NCBI GenBank assembly: GCA_002479485.1
Contig: DLNM01000023.1
Coordinates: 35,261-69,410, forward strand
Reading direction: 5' to 3'
Source of the DNA: Firmicutes bacterium UBA7510
Lineage (GTDB): Bacteria > Bacillota > Clostridia > Tissierellales > Sedimentibacteraceae
DNA: 34,150 nucleotides
Both the position numbers and the translations under genes were made by a program. The stretch's first letter is position 1; every line of letters starts with the position of its first letter. Positions 8,482 through 16,197 of this stretch are shown in pieces. The notes under the pieces were generated by a model, which saw only the letters and a program-made list of their open reading frames with translations, was not told the DNA's origin and made no database searches.

Positions 8482-8673
8482 ATGGATAATTTCACGAAAG
8501 AAGAATTAGAAGAAGCTCTTCGGGCTATAGCTTCAACGATTAGCAAGTGTGAGAAAGTACAGCCCAAATTAAAGCAAGGTACTTCTCAACACACGTTGCT
8601 CATACGTAGGATTAAAGCGTTTAATATAGCATCGTCATTGATAATGCAAGAGCTAGAGAGACACAATGAATAA
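8482..8673 (+). CDS. Small conserved protein, last gene of the cobalamin operon
   Basis: A 63-aa, mostly helical, charged cytoplasmic protein that starts 5 bp after the cbiP stop and is followed by a strong terminator. The sequence (FTKEELEEALRAIASTISKCEK, then RIKAFNIASSLIMQEL) resembles a small family of uncharacterised clostridial proteins I have seen described only as hypothetical. It has a single Cys, no membrane segment and no recognisable motif. The spacing places it in the B12-regulated transcript, but that does not prove a role in cobalamin metabolism. Confidence 0.75.
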   Translation: MDNFTKEELEEALRAIASTISKCEKVQPKLKQGTSQHTLLIRRIKAFNIASSLIMQELERHNE

Positions 8674-8703
8674 CATGGACTATCCAATGATAAAATATAA
8701 TCT

Positions 8704-8743
8704 AAGGGCCTTCCAATAGCAGTTATGTGATTGGAGGGTCTTT
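8704..8743 (+). terminator. Terminator of the cobalamin operon
   Basis: A 14-bp stem (8704-8717 with 8730-8743) with three G-U pairs and a 12-nt loop is followed by T-rich sequence. Confidence 0.85.
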
Positions 8744-8759
8744 TATTGATATTTATCCT

Positions 8760-8788
8760 TTTACAAAGTATATAGATTTTGATATAAT
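8760..8788 (+). promoter_or_regulatory. Promoter of the DUF362 gene
   Basis: TTTACA (8760-8765), 17 bp and TATAAT (8783-8788) lie 34 bp before the start codon and directly after the upstream terminator. Confidence 0.65.
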
Positions 8789-8821
8789 TTATATAATGAT
8801 GAATTTTATGGGGTGATTTTT

Positions 8822-9964
8822 ATGGGTAAGGTATGCTGTGTTAATGCTGAAAACTATGATTTAGAAAATGTTCAAAATGCAATTGATAGAACTTTTGCAT
8901 TACTAGAAATAGAAAGTAAAATAAAACCAGAATTTAGGGTTTTGATAAAACCTAATTTGCTTATGAAAAGAAAACCTGAGGAAGCTACCACAACACATCC
9001 ACAGGTTATACTTGCTGTTATAAATAAACTAAAATCCTTAGGTGTTAAGGATATAGTTGTAGCAGATAGTCCTGGAGGCTTGTATAATAAAACACTTTTA
9101 CTAGACATTTATAATGCCTCAGGTATGAAGGCTGTAGCAGAAAAAACTGGTACAGAGCTGAATATAAATGTGGAATATGAGCCTAAAGGCTGTTTAGAAG
9201 GAATTAAGTGTAAAAGCTTTAATATAATAAAGCCTGTACATGATGCTGATTTTATTATATCAGTTGGAAAGGTAAAAACACATGGAATGACTACAATGTC
9301 TGGTGGGGTTAAAAATTTGTTTGGCTGCGTTCCAGGATTACAAAAACCAGAGCTTCATTGTCGTTTTAATAAAACAGAGGATTTTTGTGAGATGCTAGTT
9401 GATTTAGCACTTTGTATTAAACCAAATCTTACAATTATGGATGGAATAGTTTGTATGGAAGGGGATGGACCTTCTGGTGGAAATCCAAAGGAGTGTAATT
9501 TTATTGTTGGCTCCGAAGACGTATTTTCTTTAGATGTGTTTTTAAGTAAAAAAATAGGATTAAATCCTGAAAATGTTCCTACAGTTCTAGCATCCTCAAA
9601 AAGAGGCTTATGTAGCTTGAACTTTGATGACTTAAAACTAGTTGGAGATAGTGAGGCATTTAAATCTATTAATGATTTTAAGATGCCGAAAAGTTCAAGT
9701 GTTGACTTTATAGCTAGAGTTCCAAAAATTCTACAAAAACCAGTTAACTTATTGATTAATAAATGCTTTATTTCAAAGCCAATAATTAATTTTGATAAAT
9801 GTATAGGCTGCGGTAAATGTGCGGAAAGTTGTCCTAATAAGACTATTGATATAAAGGATAGAAAAGCTATAATTAACTATAAAAATTGTATTAAATGCTT
9901 TTGTTGTCACGAAATGTGTCCAGTAAGAGCAATTAAAATCGGAAGAAGAGTCAAAGAAAATTAA
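8822..9964 (+). CDS. DUF362 domain protein with C-terminal 2[4Fe-4S] ferredoxin
   Basis: A 380-aa cytoplasmic protein. The first 270 residues or so are a DUF362 domain: FRVLIKPNLLMKRKP, TTTHPQV, VVADSPGG, SVGKVKTHGMTTMSGGVKNLFGCVPG and NLTIMDGIVCMEGDGPSGG. The C-terminus (about 320-380) holds two ferredoxin motifs, CIGCGKCAESCP and CIKCFCCHEMCP, each able to bind a [4Fe-4S] cluster. The architecture is common in anaerobes, but its physiological role is not established; it is often annotated simply as an iron-sulfur protein. ATG 8822 is preferred over the GTG at 8813, which belongs to the GGGGTGA ribosome site. Confidence 0.88.
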   Translation: MGKVCCVNAENYDLENVQNAIDRTFALLEIESKIKPEFRVLIKPNLLMKRKPEEATTTHPQVILAVINKLKSLGVKDIVVADSPGGLYNKTLLLDIYNASGMKAVAEKTGTELNINVEYEPKGCLEGIKCKSFNIIKPVHDADFIISVGKVKTHGMTTMSGGVKNLFGCVPGLQKPELHCRFNKTEDFCEMLVDLALCIKPNLTIMDGIVCMEGDGPSGGNPKECNFIVGSEDVFSLDVFLSKKIGLNPENVPTVLASSKRGLCSLNFDDLKLVGDSEAFKSINDFKMPKSSSVDFIARVPKILQKPVNLLINKCFISKPIINFDKCIGCGKCAESCPNKTIDIKDRKAIINYKNCIKCFCCHEMCPVRAIKIGRRVKEN

Positions 9965-10004
9965 ACAAAAATAAAATAAGTTCATAACTATAAAGTAAAT
10001 ATAG

Positions 10005-10032
10005 AAAGGAATCTGAATGATACTATAAAATG
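10005..10032 (+). promoter_or_regulatory. Three-codon upstream ORF (Met-Ile-Leu-stop) at the MATE gene start
   Basis: The best ribosome site here, AAAGGA (10005-10010), is spaced 6 nt from ATG 10017, not from the MATE start. That ATG opens ATG-ATA-CTA-TAA, ending at 10028. One base later is ATG 10030, the transporter's start. Translation of the MATE gene probably depends on termination-reinitiation from this mini-ORF, because 10030 has no ribosome site of its own at a usual distance. Confidence 0.5.
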
Positions 10033-11409
10033 ACAGAAAAATTATGTGATACTAAAAAGATAAGAAAAGAAATATATTTTTTAGTAATTCCAATAATATT
10101 AGAAAATATTTTTCAAATTTCTGCTGGTGTTGTTTCAGCGGCGATGATAGGTAGATTTACAGCAAATATTATTTCAGCTCAAGGTGTCTGTTCTAGAGTT
10201 ACTGGAGTGTTATGGTGCTTGTTTAAAGGTATCGGAATAGGTGCAACTGTAGTTATAGCAAAATTACATGGAGGTAGTGATAAATCAAAGTGTCAAAGTG
10301 CATTCGAACAAACTATATTAACAGCTACTGGGATATCATTGCTTGTAATACTCTTTATTATTTTTAATGCAAATAGCATATTAACCTTTTTTACAAAAAA
10401 TTCTGATGTTTTATCCTATGCAAAAGAATATATTAGAATTGTAATACTAGGTGCTCCTTTTTTAGTTATAATGTCAGTAGTTACTGGTGCATTTCAGGGA
10501 CATGGAAACACTAAAACACCTATGTACATAGCTATTGTTGTAAATTTAATTAATATATGTTTAGGATATGTTTTAATTTATGGTAAATTTGGATTTCCTA
10601 ATTTAGGTTTAAATGGTGCTGGCATTGCCCTTGTTACTTCGCAAGCATCAGGTGCTATATTAGGTCTAATTTTATTATACAACAAGAAAAACGGCATTTT
10701 TATCATTCATAAAAGCATTAAGGATTTCTTTAAATTAAATGCTTCTATGTTAAAGGAAATATACACGTTGGGAATTCCCGCAGCTTTTGAAAGTATGTTT
10801 TGGCAGCTGTCAGCTGTTGTAATGAGTAAGGTAATTCTTACCTATGGAGAGGTTAGTTTTGCAGCATATCAATTGGGATTAAATGCTGAATCTATAGTTG
10901 AGATGCCAGCTATAGGACTTGGAGTAGCTGCAACAGCTCTTACTGCAAGAGCTATAGGGCAAAAAGATGATACTCTTTTTAAAGCATATACAAAGGAATT
11001 AATCCATACAACAATTATAATTAGTATTGTAACATCGCTGATATTGATTTTATTGCCTAATTTTTTCATGAATTTCTTAACAAATGATGCGCAAATAAAA
11101 TCCATAGGAGTTAAATATATAATAGCAATGGGATTTATTCAGTTGCCACAAAATTTATCTAAGGTACTAAATGGCACAATGAGATCAGCGGGATATAAGG
11201 TTATACCTATGATAATATCAGGGGTAGGTATTTGGGTGTTTAGAGTACCAGTATCTCTCTTAGTAGCATATGTATTTAAATTAGATATAGTGTTTATATG
11301 GCTATGTATGGCATTAGACCAAACAATGAAATTTACTATGAGTTTAGTTATATTTAAATATAAAAAAGTTAACAATGCAATTGAAAGGTATGTAGATGTT
11401 AACGCTTAA
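10030..11409 (+). CDS. MATE family efflux transporter
   Basis: A 459-aa integral membrane protein of the multidrug and toxic compound extrusion family (NorM/DinF-like), normally 12 helices in two homologous halves. Characteristic stretches are IPIILENIFQISAGVVSAAMIG at the N-terminus, VVTGAFQGHGNTKTPM in the first half, and LGIPAAFESMFWQLSAVVMSK with LGVAATALTARAIGQ in the second. Such pumps export cationic compounds using sodium or proton gradients; the substrate cannot be inferred. It lies 65 bp after the DUF362 gene with no terminator between them and 17 bp before addB. Its start is odd in following a three-codon ORF. Confidence 0.9.
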   Translation: MTEKLCDTKKIRKEIYFLVIPIILENIFQISAGVVSAAMIGRFTANIISAQGVCSRVTGVLWCLFKGIGIGATVVIAKLHGGSDKSKCQSAFEQTILTATGISLLVILFIIFNANSILTFFTKNSDVLSYAKEYIRIVILGAPFLVIMSVVTGAFQGHGNTKTPMYIAIVVNLINICLGYVLIYGKFGFPNLGLNGAGIALVTSQASGAILGLILLYNKKNGIFIIHKSIKDFFKLNASMLKEIYTLGIPAAFESMFWQLSAVVMSKVILTYGEVSFAAYQLGLNAESIVEMPAIGLGVAATALTARAIGQKDDTLFKAYTKELIHTTIIISIVTSLILILLPNFFMNFLTNDAQIKSIGVKYIIAMGFIQLPQNLSKVLNGTMRSAGYKVIPMIISGVGIWVFRVPVSLLVAYVFKLDIVFIWLCMALDQTMKFTMSLVIFKYKKVNNAIERYVDVNA

Positions 11410-11426
11410 AATTTTGGAGGTCGTTT

Positions 11427-14400
11427 ATGGAGCTAAAACTTGTAACAGGTAGAGCCAAGTCTGGTAAATCAAATTATTTATACAATGACGCATTAAATAA
11501 ATTAAAAGTAAATAATGGCGATAATTTTTTATACATAGTTCCAGAGCAAATGACCTATTCTACAGAGCTTGATATTATAAACAAAATCAGTGAAGATGGT
11601 TTATTAGATATGCAAATAATTAGCTTTAAAAAGCTAGAATATATGGTTTTTGACGAGGTCGGTGGCTTAAAGCTACAAGATATAAATGATTATGGGAAAA
11701 TTATGCTTTTAAAGCAAATATGCGATAAAAGCTTAGATGAACTAGTTGTTTATAAAAAAGCATTATACAAGGACGGATTTTTAAGAGAATTTAACTCATT
11801 TGTAAAGGAGCTTAAAAAAAACAAAATAGATGTTTCAACCCTTGAAAATATTGATACATCTGGCTTAAAAAATGAACTGTTAAAAAGAAAGCTAACTGAC
11901 ATAATTAACATTTATAAAAAAATGGAAACTATAACAAAGAATAATTTCTTTGATGATCAGGATAAAACTAATTACTTTATAAATTTAATAGAAAAATCTA
12001 ATCTTATAAAAAATTCATATATTTACATAGATAATTTTGAAAGCTTAGTTGGACAAAGATTAGAGGTTATAAAAAAATTAGTAGAAAATTCAAAGGGTGT
12101 CACTATCTCATTAAATATAGACAATAGATGCCTTAAAAATCTTGAAACTATAGATGATTATGAAATATTTAAGGTGACTTACGATACTTATATGCAATAC
12201 AAAAAAATTGCTGAGGATTTAAGTATAGATCTTGAAATAATTAAACTTAACAAAAGTTATATAAATAATACGGAGATAAAAGCAATTGATGAAAATATGT
12301 TTACTGTTTCAACAACAGCTAAATATTTAGAAAATCCGGAAAATGTAATAGCATTTTCATCTATGAACACATATACAGAAATAGAAAATGTTTGTAGAAA
12401 AATTCTTAACCTAGTTAGAGATAAAGGCTATAGATACAAGGATATAGCTGTTGTTACTTCAGCAATGGACATGTATAGTATAAATATTAAGAAGGTATTT
12501 ACACAGTTTGATATACCATTTTTTATAGATTTAAAAAAGGATATAATGAACAATCCTTTTGTTAAATATATTTTATCGATACTGGACATGCTTAATTTTA
12601 ACTTCAAGCATCAAAGTGTGTTTGAATATTTTAAAACTGGATTTTCTGGACTTGATTATGGTGAGGTTGACAAGCTAGAGAATTTTGCTTTAGAGTTTGG
12701 TATAGAAGGCAATAAGTGGTTTAAACCATTTAAAATTAAAGACAAGAATGTAGAATTTTATGAAGAACTTCGTAAGAAATTTGCTGATGATTTTGGAAAT
12801 CTTAGAAAAGAATTTTCAAAATTAAAAACTTCAGAAGATATAACTATATTTTTGTATAATATTTTTAAAATGCATAATATACAGCAAAATATTGAAAAAA
12901 AGGTAGATGAGTTTAAGCACAAAGGCTTATATGAGCTATCATTTATTAATACACAGGTTTGGAATGTTATAATAGAAATTTTTGAGCAAATCATACTTAC
13001 ATCTAAAGATGTTGAGATAACACCTATTCAATATAGAAAAATATTAGAAGCAGGACTATCTGAAATAGAGCTTGGAATTATACCTCCTACACTTGACAAG
13101 GTTGTTGTTGGAGATTTAGATAGAGCGTTCATAAATAACTATAAGGCTATATTTTTAATAGGTGCAAATGAAGGGGTTTTATTATCCTATGGAGAAGATA
13201 AGGGACTTTTATTAGACGAAGAAAAGGATACATTGAAGGCTCTTGGATTGCAGCTATTAAATACAAGCACTTATAACAATTATAAGGAAAAACACATATT
13301 ATATAAAGTTTTAACAAAACCAACAGATTACTTATTTGTAAGTTATGCTTTAAGTACAGTAGATGGAAAAGCATTACAACCTTCTTTGTATATTGATAAG
13401 TTAAAACAAATATTTATTAATATAATAATAGAAAGTGACTTATCAAATAATGACGAACTAAACTTTATCATGACTAAAAAGGCAACATTAGAGGTACTTA
13501 TTGAAAGGCTAAGAGAATTTATTGAAGGAAAACCTCTAAACGACGTTTGGAAGGACGTATATAGCTGGTATGAAAGAAACTGTGAGGATTTAGCATATAT
13601 AATAGACAGCGGGTTTAACTATAAAAATATAGTTAATGATATCAAAAATACTGACATTGATAAGATATACGGTGAATATATGACTATGTCTGTTTCAAAG
13701 CTTGAAAATTTTGCATCATGTCCATTTAAATTCTTTTTGGATTTTGGTATAAAGCCTTATCCTCGTAAAGAACTTAAGGTTGAATATTATGATATTGGCA
13801 ACATTTTTCACGAGTGTGTAGAGAAGTTCACCAATATCATAATCAATAAGTCTATTGATGTAAAAGTTGTAGATAAAGAAAATGTGACTAAATCTATGGA
13901 AATGTGCATTAATGAGGTTCTAAGTGAGAATCTATCAGACAGCAATGCGCTTGAATACAGTGAGAGAAACAAATATATCAAGGAGAAAATAAAAAGACTA
14001 TTAGATAGAGCAGCGTGGACTATGGTTAGCCAGCTTAAAAAGGGGAATTTTGAACCTAAATTCACAGAGTTTGAAATCAAAAAAGAGATACTTGGTATGT
14101 CTAAAAAGATTCTTCTTGAGGGTAGAGTTGATAGAGTTGACGTACTAGAAGATGGAGAAAATGCATATATAAACATAGTTGACTATAAATCCTCAAAAAA
14201 AGATATGGTTTTGAGTGATGTAATGAATGGATTACAGCTACAGCTATTTGTGTATTTATCTTCAATAATTAAAAGTGGTGAAAAGATAAATGAACTTATC
14301 CCTAAGATTAGCGGAGTATTTTATTTTAACATAGATGATCCGTTTATAGATGGAGATAGTAATTCTAATGAATTATATGAGGATGAAATATTTAAGGAGC

Positions 14401-14798
14401 TTTCTCTTAAGGGATATGTGCTTGAGGATATGAATATAATAAAAAATATTGATAGTGATATAGAAAATGCGAAATCATCAAATGTGATTCCTGTATCTTT
14501 TAAATCAGATAATACCTTAACAAAGGCTTCAAAGGTACTAAATGACAATGAATATATGCTAGTTTTAGACAAAGTTGATGCTATAGCAGGTGAACTATCA
14601 AATAAAATTTTGGACGGTAAAATAGATATAAATCCATTTAGAAAAGATTCGAATAAAACACCATGTTCATATTGTGACTATAAAACAGTATGCCAATTTG
14701 ATTCTTCAATAGACGGAAATAAATATAGAAATATTAAAAAAACAAGTAAGGATGAAATATTAAGTGAGCTGATATTGGAAAAGGAAAATAAGGAGTAA
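11427..14798 (+). CDS. addB: ATP-dependent helicase/nuclease subunit B (AddB)
   Basis: AddB of 1123 aa forms with AddA the helicase-nuclease that resects double-strand breaks and loads RecA in most Firmicutes. The N-terminus has the P-loop TGRAKSGKSNYLY. The middle is an inactivated helicase-like region. The C-terminal RecB-like nuclease domain contains GRVDRVDVL and IVDYKSSKKD, then LQLQLFVYL. The iron-sulfur 'staple' is complete: C765 (FASCPFKFF) plus C1080, C1083 and C1089 (CSYCDYKTVC). Length is normal. A clean GGAGG precedes the ATG. Unlike the usual addBA arrangement, addA is not next to it but about 9.6 kb downstream. Confidence 0.95.
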   Translation: MELKLVTGRAKSGKSNYLYNDALNKLKVNNGDNFLYIVPEQMTYSTELDIINKISEDGLLDMQIISFKKLEYMVFDEVGGLKLQDINDYGKIMLLKQICDKSLDELVVYKKALYKDGFLREFNSFVKELKKNKIDVSTLENIDTSGLKNELLKRKLTDIINIYKKMETITKNNFFDDQDKTNYFINLIEKSNLIKNSYIYIDNFESLVGQRLEVIKKLVENSKGVTISLNIDNRCLKNLETIDDYEIFKVTYDTYMQYKKIAEDLSIDLEIIKLNKSYINNTEIKAIDENMFTVSTTAKYLENPENVIAFSSMNTYTEIENVCRKILNLVRDKGYRYKDIAVVTSAMDMYSINIKKVFTQFDIPFFIDLKKDIMNNPFVKYILSILDMLNFNFKHQSVFEYFKTGFSGLDYGEVDKLENFALEFGIEGNKWFKPFKIKDKNVEFYEELRKKFADDFGNLRKEFSKLKTSEDITIFLYNIFKMHNIQQNIEKKVDEFKHKGLYELSFINTQVWNVIIEIFEQIILTSKDVEITPIQYRKILEAGLSEIELGIIPPTLDKVVVGDLDRAFINNYKAIFLIGANEGVLLSYGEDKGLLLDEEKDTLKALGLQLLNTSTYNNYKEKHILYKVLTKPTDYLFVSYALSTVDGKALQPSLYIDKLKQIFINIIIESDLSNNDELNFIMTKKATLEVLIERLREFIEGKPLNDVWKDVYSWYERNCEDLAYIIDSGFNYKNIVNDIKNTDIDKIYGEYMTMSVSKLENFASCPFKFFLDFGIKPYPRKELKVEYYDIGNIFHECVEKFTNIIINKSIDVKVVDKENVTKSMEMCINEVLSENLSDSNALEYSERNKYIKEKIKRLLDRAAWTMVSQLKKGNFEPKFTEFEIKKEILGMSKKILLEGRVDRVDVLEDGENAYINIVDYKSSKKDMVLSDVMNGLQLQLFVYLSSIIKSGEKINELIPKISGVFYFNIDDPFIDGDSNSNELYEDEIFKELSLKGYVLEDMNIIKNIDSDIENAKSSNVIPVSFKSDNTLTKASKVLNDNEYMLVLDKVDAIAGELSNKILDGKIDINPFRKDSNKTPCSYCDYKTVCQFDSSIDGNKYRNIKKTSKDEILSELILEKENKE

Positions 14799-14803
14799 AT
14801 ATT

Positions 14804-15898
14804 ATGCTATTTAAACATTTAAAGAAGCAAATGCTTTTACCTAGTGATGAAATTATTATCAATAAATCTATAAAAATCAGAGATAAAGAGTTTTTAATTA
14901 TTGGAATAACATCTCAAAATGAAGAAAACAAACTTTGGATAATTATGCATGATGATAGCCTTGAACATAGAGATAGCTTTCCTGAGTATGATTGTGATAA
15001 TTATGAAGAGCTAGAGTATGAAAGAGAAAGAGTGAAGAAAAAAAGTCTTCACTCTGTGACTAAAAGAGAAGAAATGCAAGAAGATATATTGAATTCTACC
15101 TCTAATTTTAGTATAAATGAAATAGAGATTCAAGGTAAGAGTATGGCTTTTACTTCATCAAGCGGTACTTCCCTACGTGATAATGCTTATGATTTATGTA
15201 TGGCTTTACAGCATTTTGTGGAGAAGGGTTTGACTGTAGATTTATTTGACGAATATGATACTAATGATTTAATGCTTTATACTTACAAACAACAGGATGG
15301 AGAAGAGTTTCCTAAAATAGATTTATCTAAACCTTTGGATATAAAAATAAAGATAGCAGAAGATTATAATCAAATTTTAATCAATAAATCTATGACTGTA
15401 AACTTCGGAGATAATCTCAACGAAAAACATTCGTTTTACGATGAAGAAACTAACAGAATTTATAATTTCTACATAAATAAAGTAGAGAATTATGATATAT
15501 GGGAAGATGCGAATAAACATTTTGATTCTGAAAATATGAAAAAAGCTATAAAAGACGCAAATATCGGTGATGAGCAGCTCCAAGAAATGAAAAAGGATTA
15601 TTATGAATTTGTAGAACAAACATGTCCTAAAGGTATGTACTTAGCAATGATAGAATATGAAACTGAGGATGATGTTCAGTTGAATTTTTATACAAAGGAA
15701 TTTTTAGATGCTAAAGTCGAATATAAAGAAGGAAAATGTGGAATTTTATTTTTTTCTCCAGACAATAAAAATGGACCACATGGACTTAAAAATCGTATAT
15801 GTATGCTAAAACCTGTCGAAAAGGATTTTAACAGAGCAATAGATATCGAACTGTTTTCATGGTATAAAAAAATACCAGAAGAAATTATAAATTTGTAA
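14804..15898 (+). CDS. Unrecognised 364-aa protein downstream of addB
   Basis: I do not recognise this family. It begins 5 bp after addB with an AAGGAG site overlapping the addB stop, so it is probably cotranscribed. It has no signal peptide and no membrane segment, and it is strongly acidic with many D/E/K/N residues. Two parts can be distinguished: an N-terminal segment starting FKHLKKQMLLPSDEII, then a Ser/Thr-rich stretch and a larger region with repeated IxIKI-type strands. The second half contains EQTCPKGMYLAMIEYE and ILFFSPDNKNGPHGLKNRIC. The beta-strand-rich look suggests a globular cytosolic protein. No catalytic motif is evident and I assign no function. Confidence 0.7.
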   Translation: MLFKHLKKQMLLPSDEIIINKSIKIRDKEFLIIGITSQNEENKLWIIMHDDSLEHRDSFPEYDCDNYEELEYERERVKKKSLHSVTKREEMQEDILNSTSNFSINEIEIQGKSMAFTSSSGTSLRDNAYDLCMALQHFVEKGLTVDLFDEYDTNDLMLYTYKQQDGEEFPKIDLSKPLDIKIKIAEDYNQILINKSMTVNFGDNLNEKHSFYDEETNRIYNFYINKVENYDIWEDANKHFDSENMKKAIKDANIGDEQLQEMKKDYYEFVEQTCPKGMYLAMIEYETEDDVQLNFYTKEFLDAKVEYKEGKCGILFFSPDNKNGPHGLKNRICMLKPVEKDFNRAIDIELFSWYKKIPEEIINL

Positions 15899-15915
15899 AA
15901 TTTTTTAAAAAAGTA

Positions 15916-15944
15916 TTGACACATTTTAAAAGTAGTGCTATTCT
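15916..15944 (+). promoter_or_regulatory. Promoter of the ilv operon
   Basis: A perfect TTGACA (15916-15921), a 17-bp spacer and TATTCT (15939-15944) with an extended -10 TG (15936-15937). Transcription should begin about 15951. An imperfect inverted repeat (15954-15963 with 15973-15984) then forms the 5' end of the RNA. Confidence 0.85.
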
Positions 15945-16005
15945 AATAAAAATTTTGCACAAGACTTTTAACCTTGTGTGCAAATTATTGCATGGAGGAA
16001 ATTAT

Positions 16006-16107
16006 ATGTTTAATTTTGTAATCAGCATTATAATTATTATTAACATTGTCATTATTATTGACAGTGTTAGTTTGCGTTGCGCTGATTATGAGGTAAGCAT
16101 TAGTTAG
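16006..16107 (+). CDS. Ile/Val-rich leader peptide of the ilv attenuator
   Basis: A 33-codon ORF with GGAGG (15994-15998) 7 nt before its ATG. Eleven codons are Ile and four are Val, including runs of five (codons 8-12) and three (16-18) Ile; only one is Leu. It sits between a strong promoter and an intrinsic terminator directly upstream of the isoleucine/valine genes. This matches the role of enterobacterial IlvL: ribosomes stall when charged tRNA-Ile or tRNA-Val is scarce. The peptide itself probably has no function after synthesis. A longer in-frame reading from a TTG at 15916 would begin inside the promoter and is rejected. Codons ATC, AGC, AAC, GTC and GAC, unusual for this AT-rich DNA, fall in the predicted RNA stems. 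Confidence 0.85.
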   Translation: MFNFVISIIIIINIVIIIDSVSLRCADYEVSIS

Positions 16108-16154
16108 TTTTCTTATAAACGAACCCGATGTTTAAAGACCCCACAGCATAACGC
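16013..16154 (+). promoter_or_regulatory. Competing RNA structures of the ilv attenuator
   Basis: Three pairings found by eye. (a) Antiterminator: 16074-16084 (GCGTTGCGCTG) pairs with 16144-16154 (CAGCATAACGC), 10 of 11 positions including one G-U, which would break the terminator. (b) Protector stem: 16013-16026 with 16081-16094, 14 pairs including several G-U, with a Watson-Crick core ATCAGC/GCTGAT; it sequesters part of the antiterminator. (c) Nested hairpin: 16039-16050 with 16060-16071, 12 pairs. A ribosome held on Ile codons 8-18 would block (b) and (c) and leave (a) free. Confidence 0.7.
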
Positions 16155-16174
16155 TGTGGGGTCTTTATTTTTTT
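16134..16174 (+). terminator. ilv attenuator terminator
   Basis: A perfect 14-bp GC-rich stem (16134-16147 with 16153-16166), loop ATAAC, then A and seven T. It ends 24 bp before the first structural gene and 27 bp after the leader-peptide stop. It is one of the strongest hairpins in the window. Confidence 0.95.
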
Positions 16175-16197
16175 ATCAAGAAAGAGAGGCCTACTAA

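Noticed and set aside
15916..16107. A 63-codon version of the leader ORF starting at the TTG at 15916
   Set aside because: That TTG is the first half of the -35 box, upstream of the predicted transcript start; ATG 16006 has a perfectly spaced GGAGG.
15899..16197. T-box riboswitch upstream of the ilv genes
   Set aside because: No AGGGTGGNACCGCG-like T-box sequence or long specifier stem is visible, and the leader is too short; the Ile/Val-rich ORF and its overlapping stems explain the region better.
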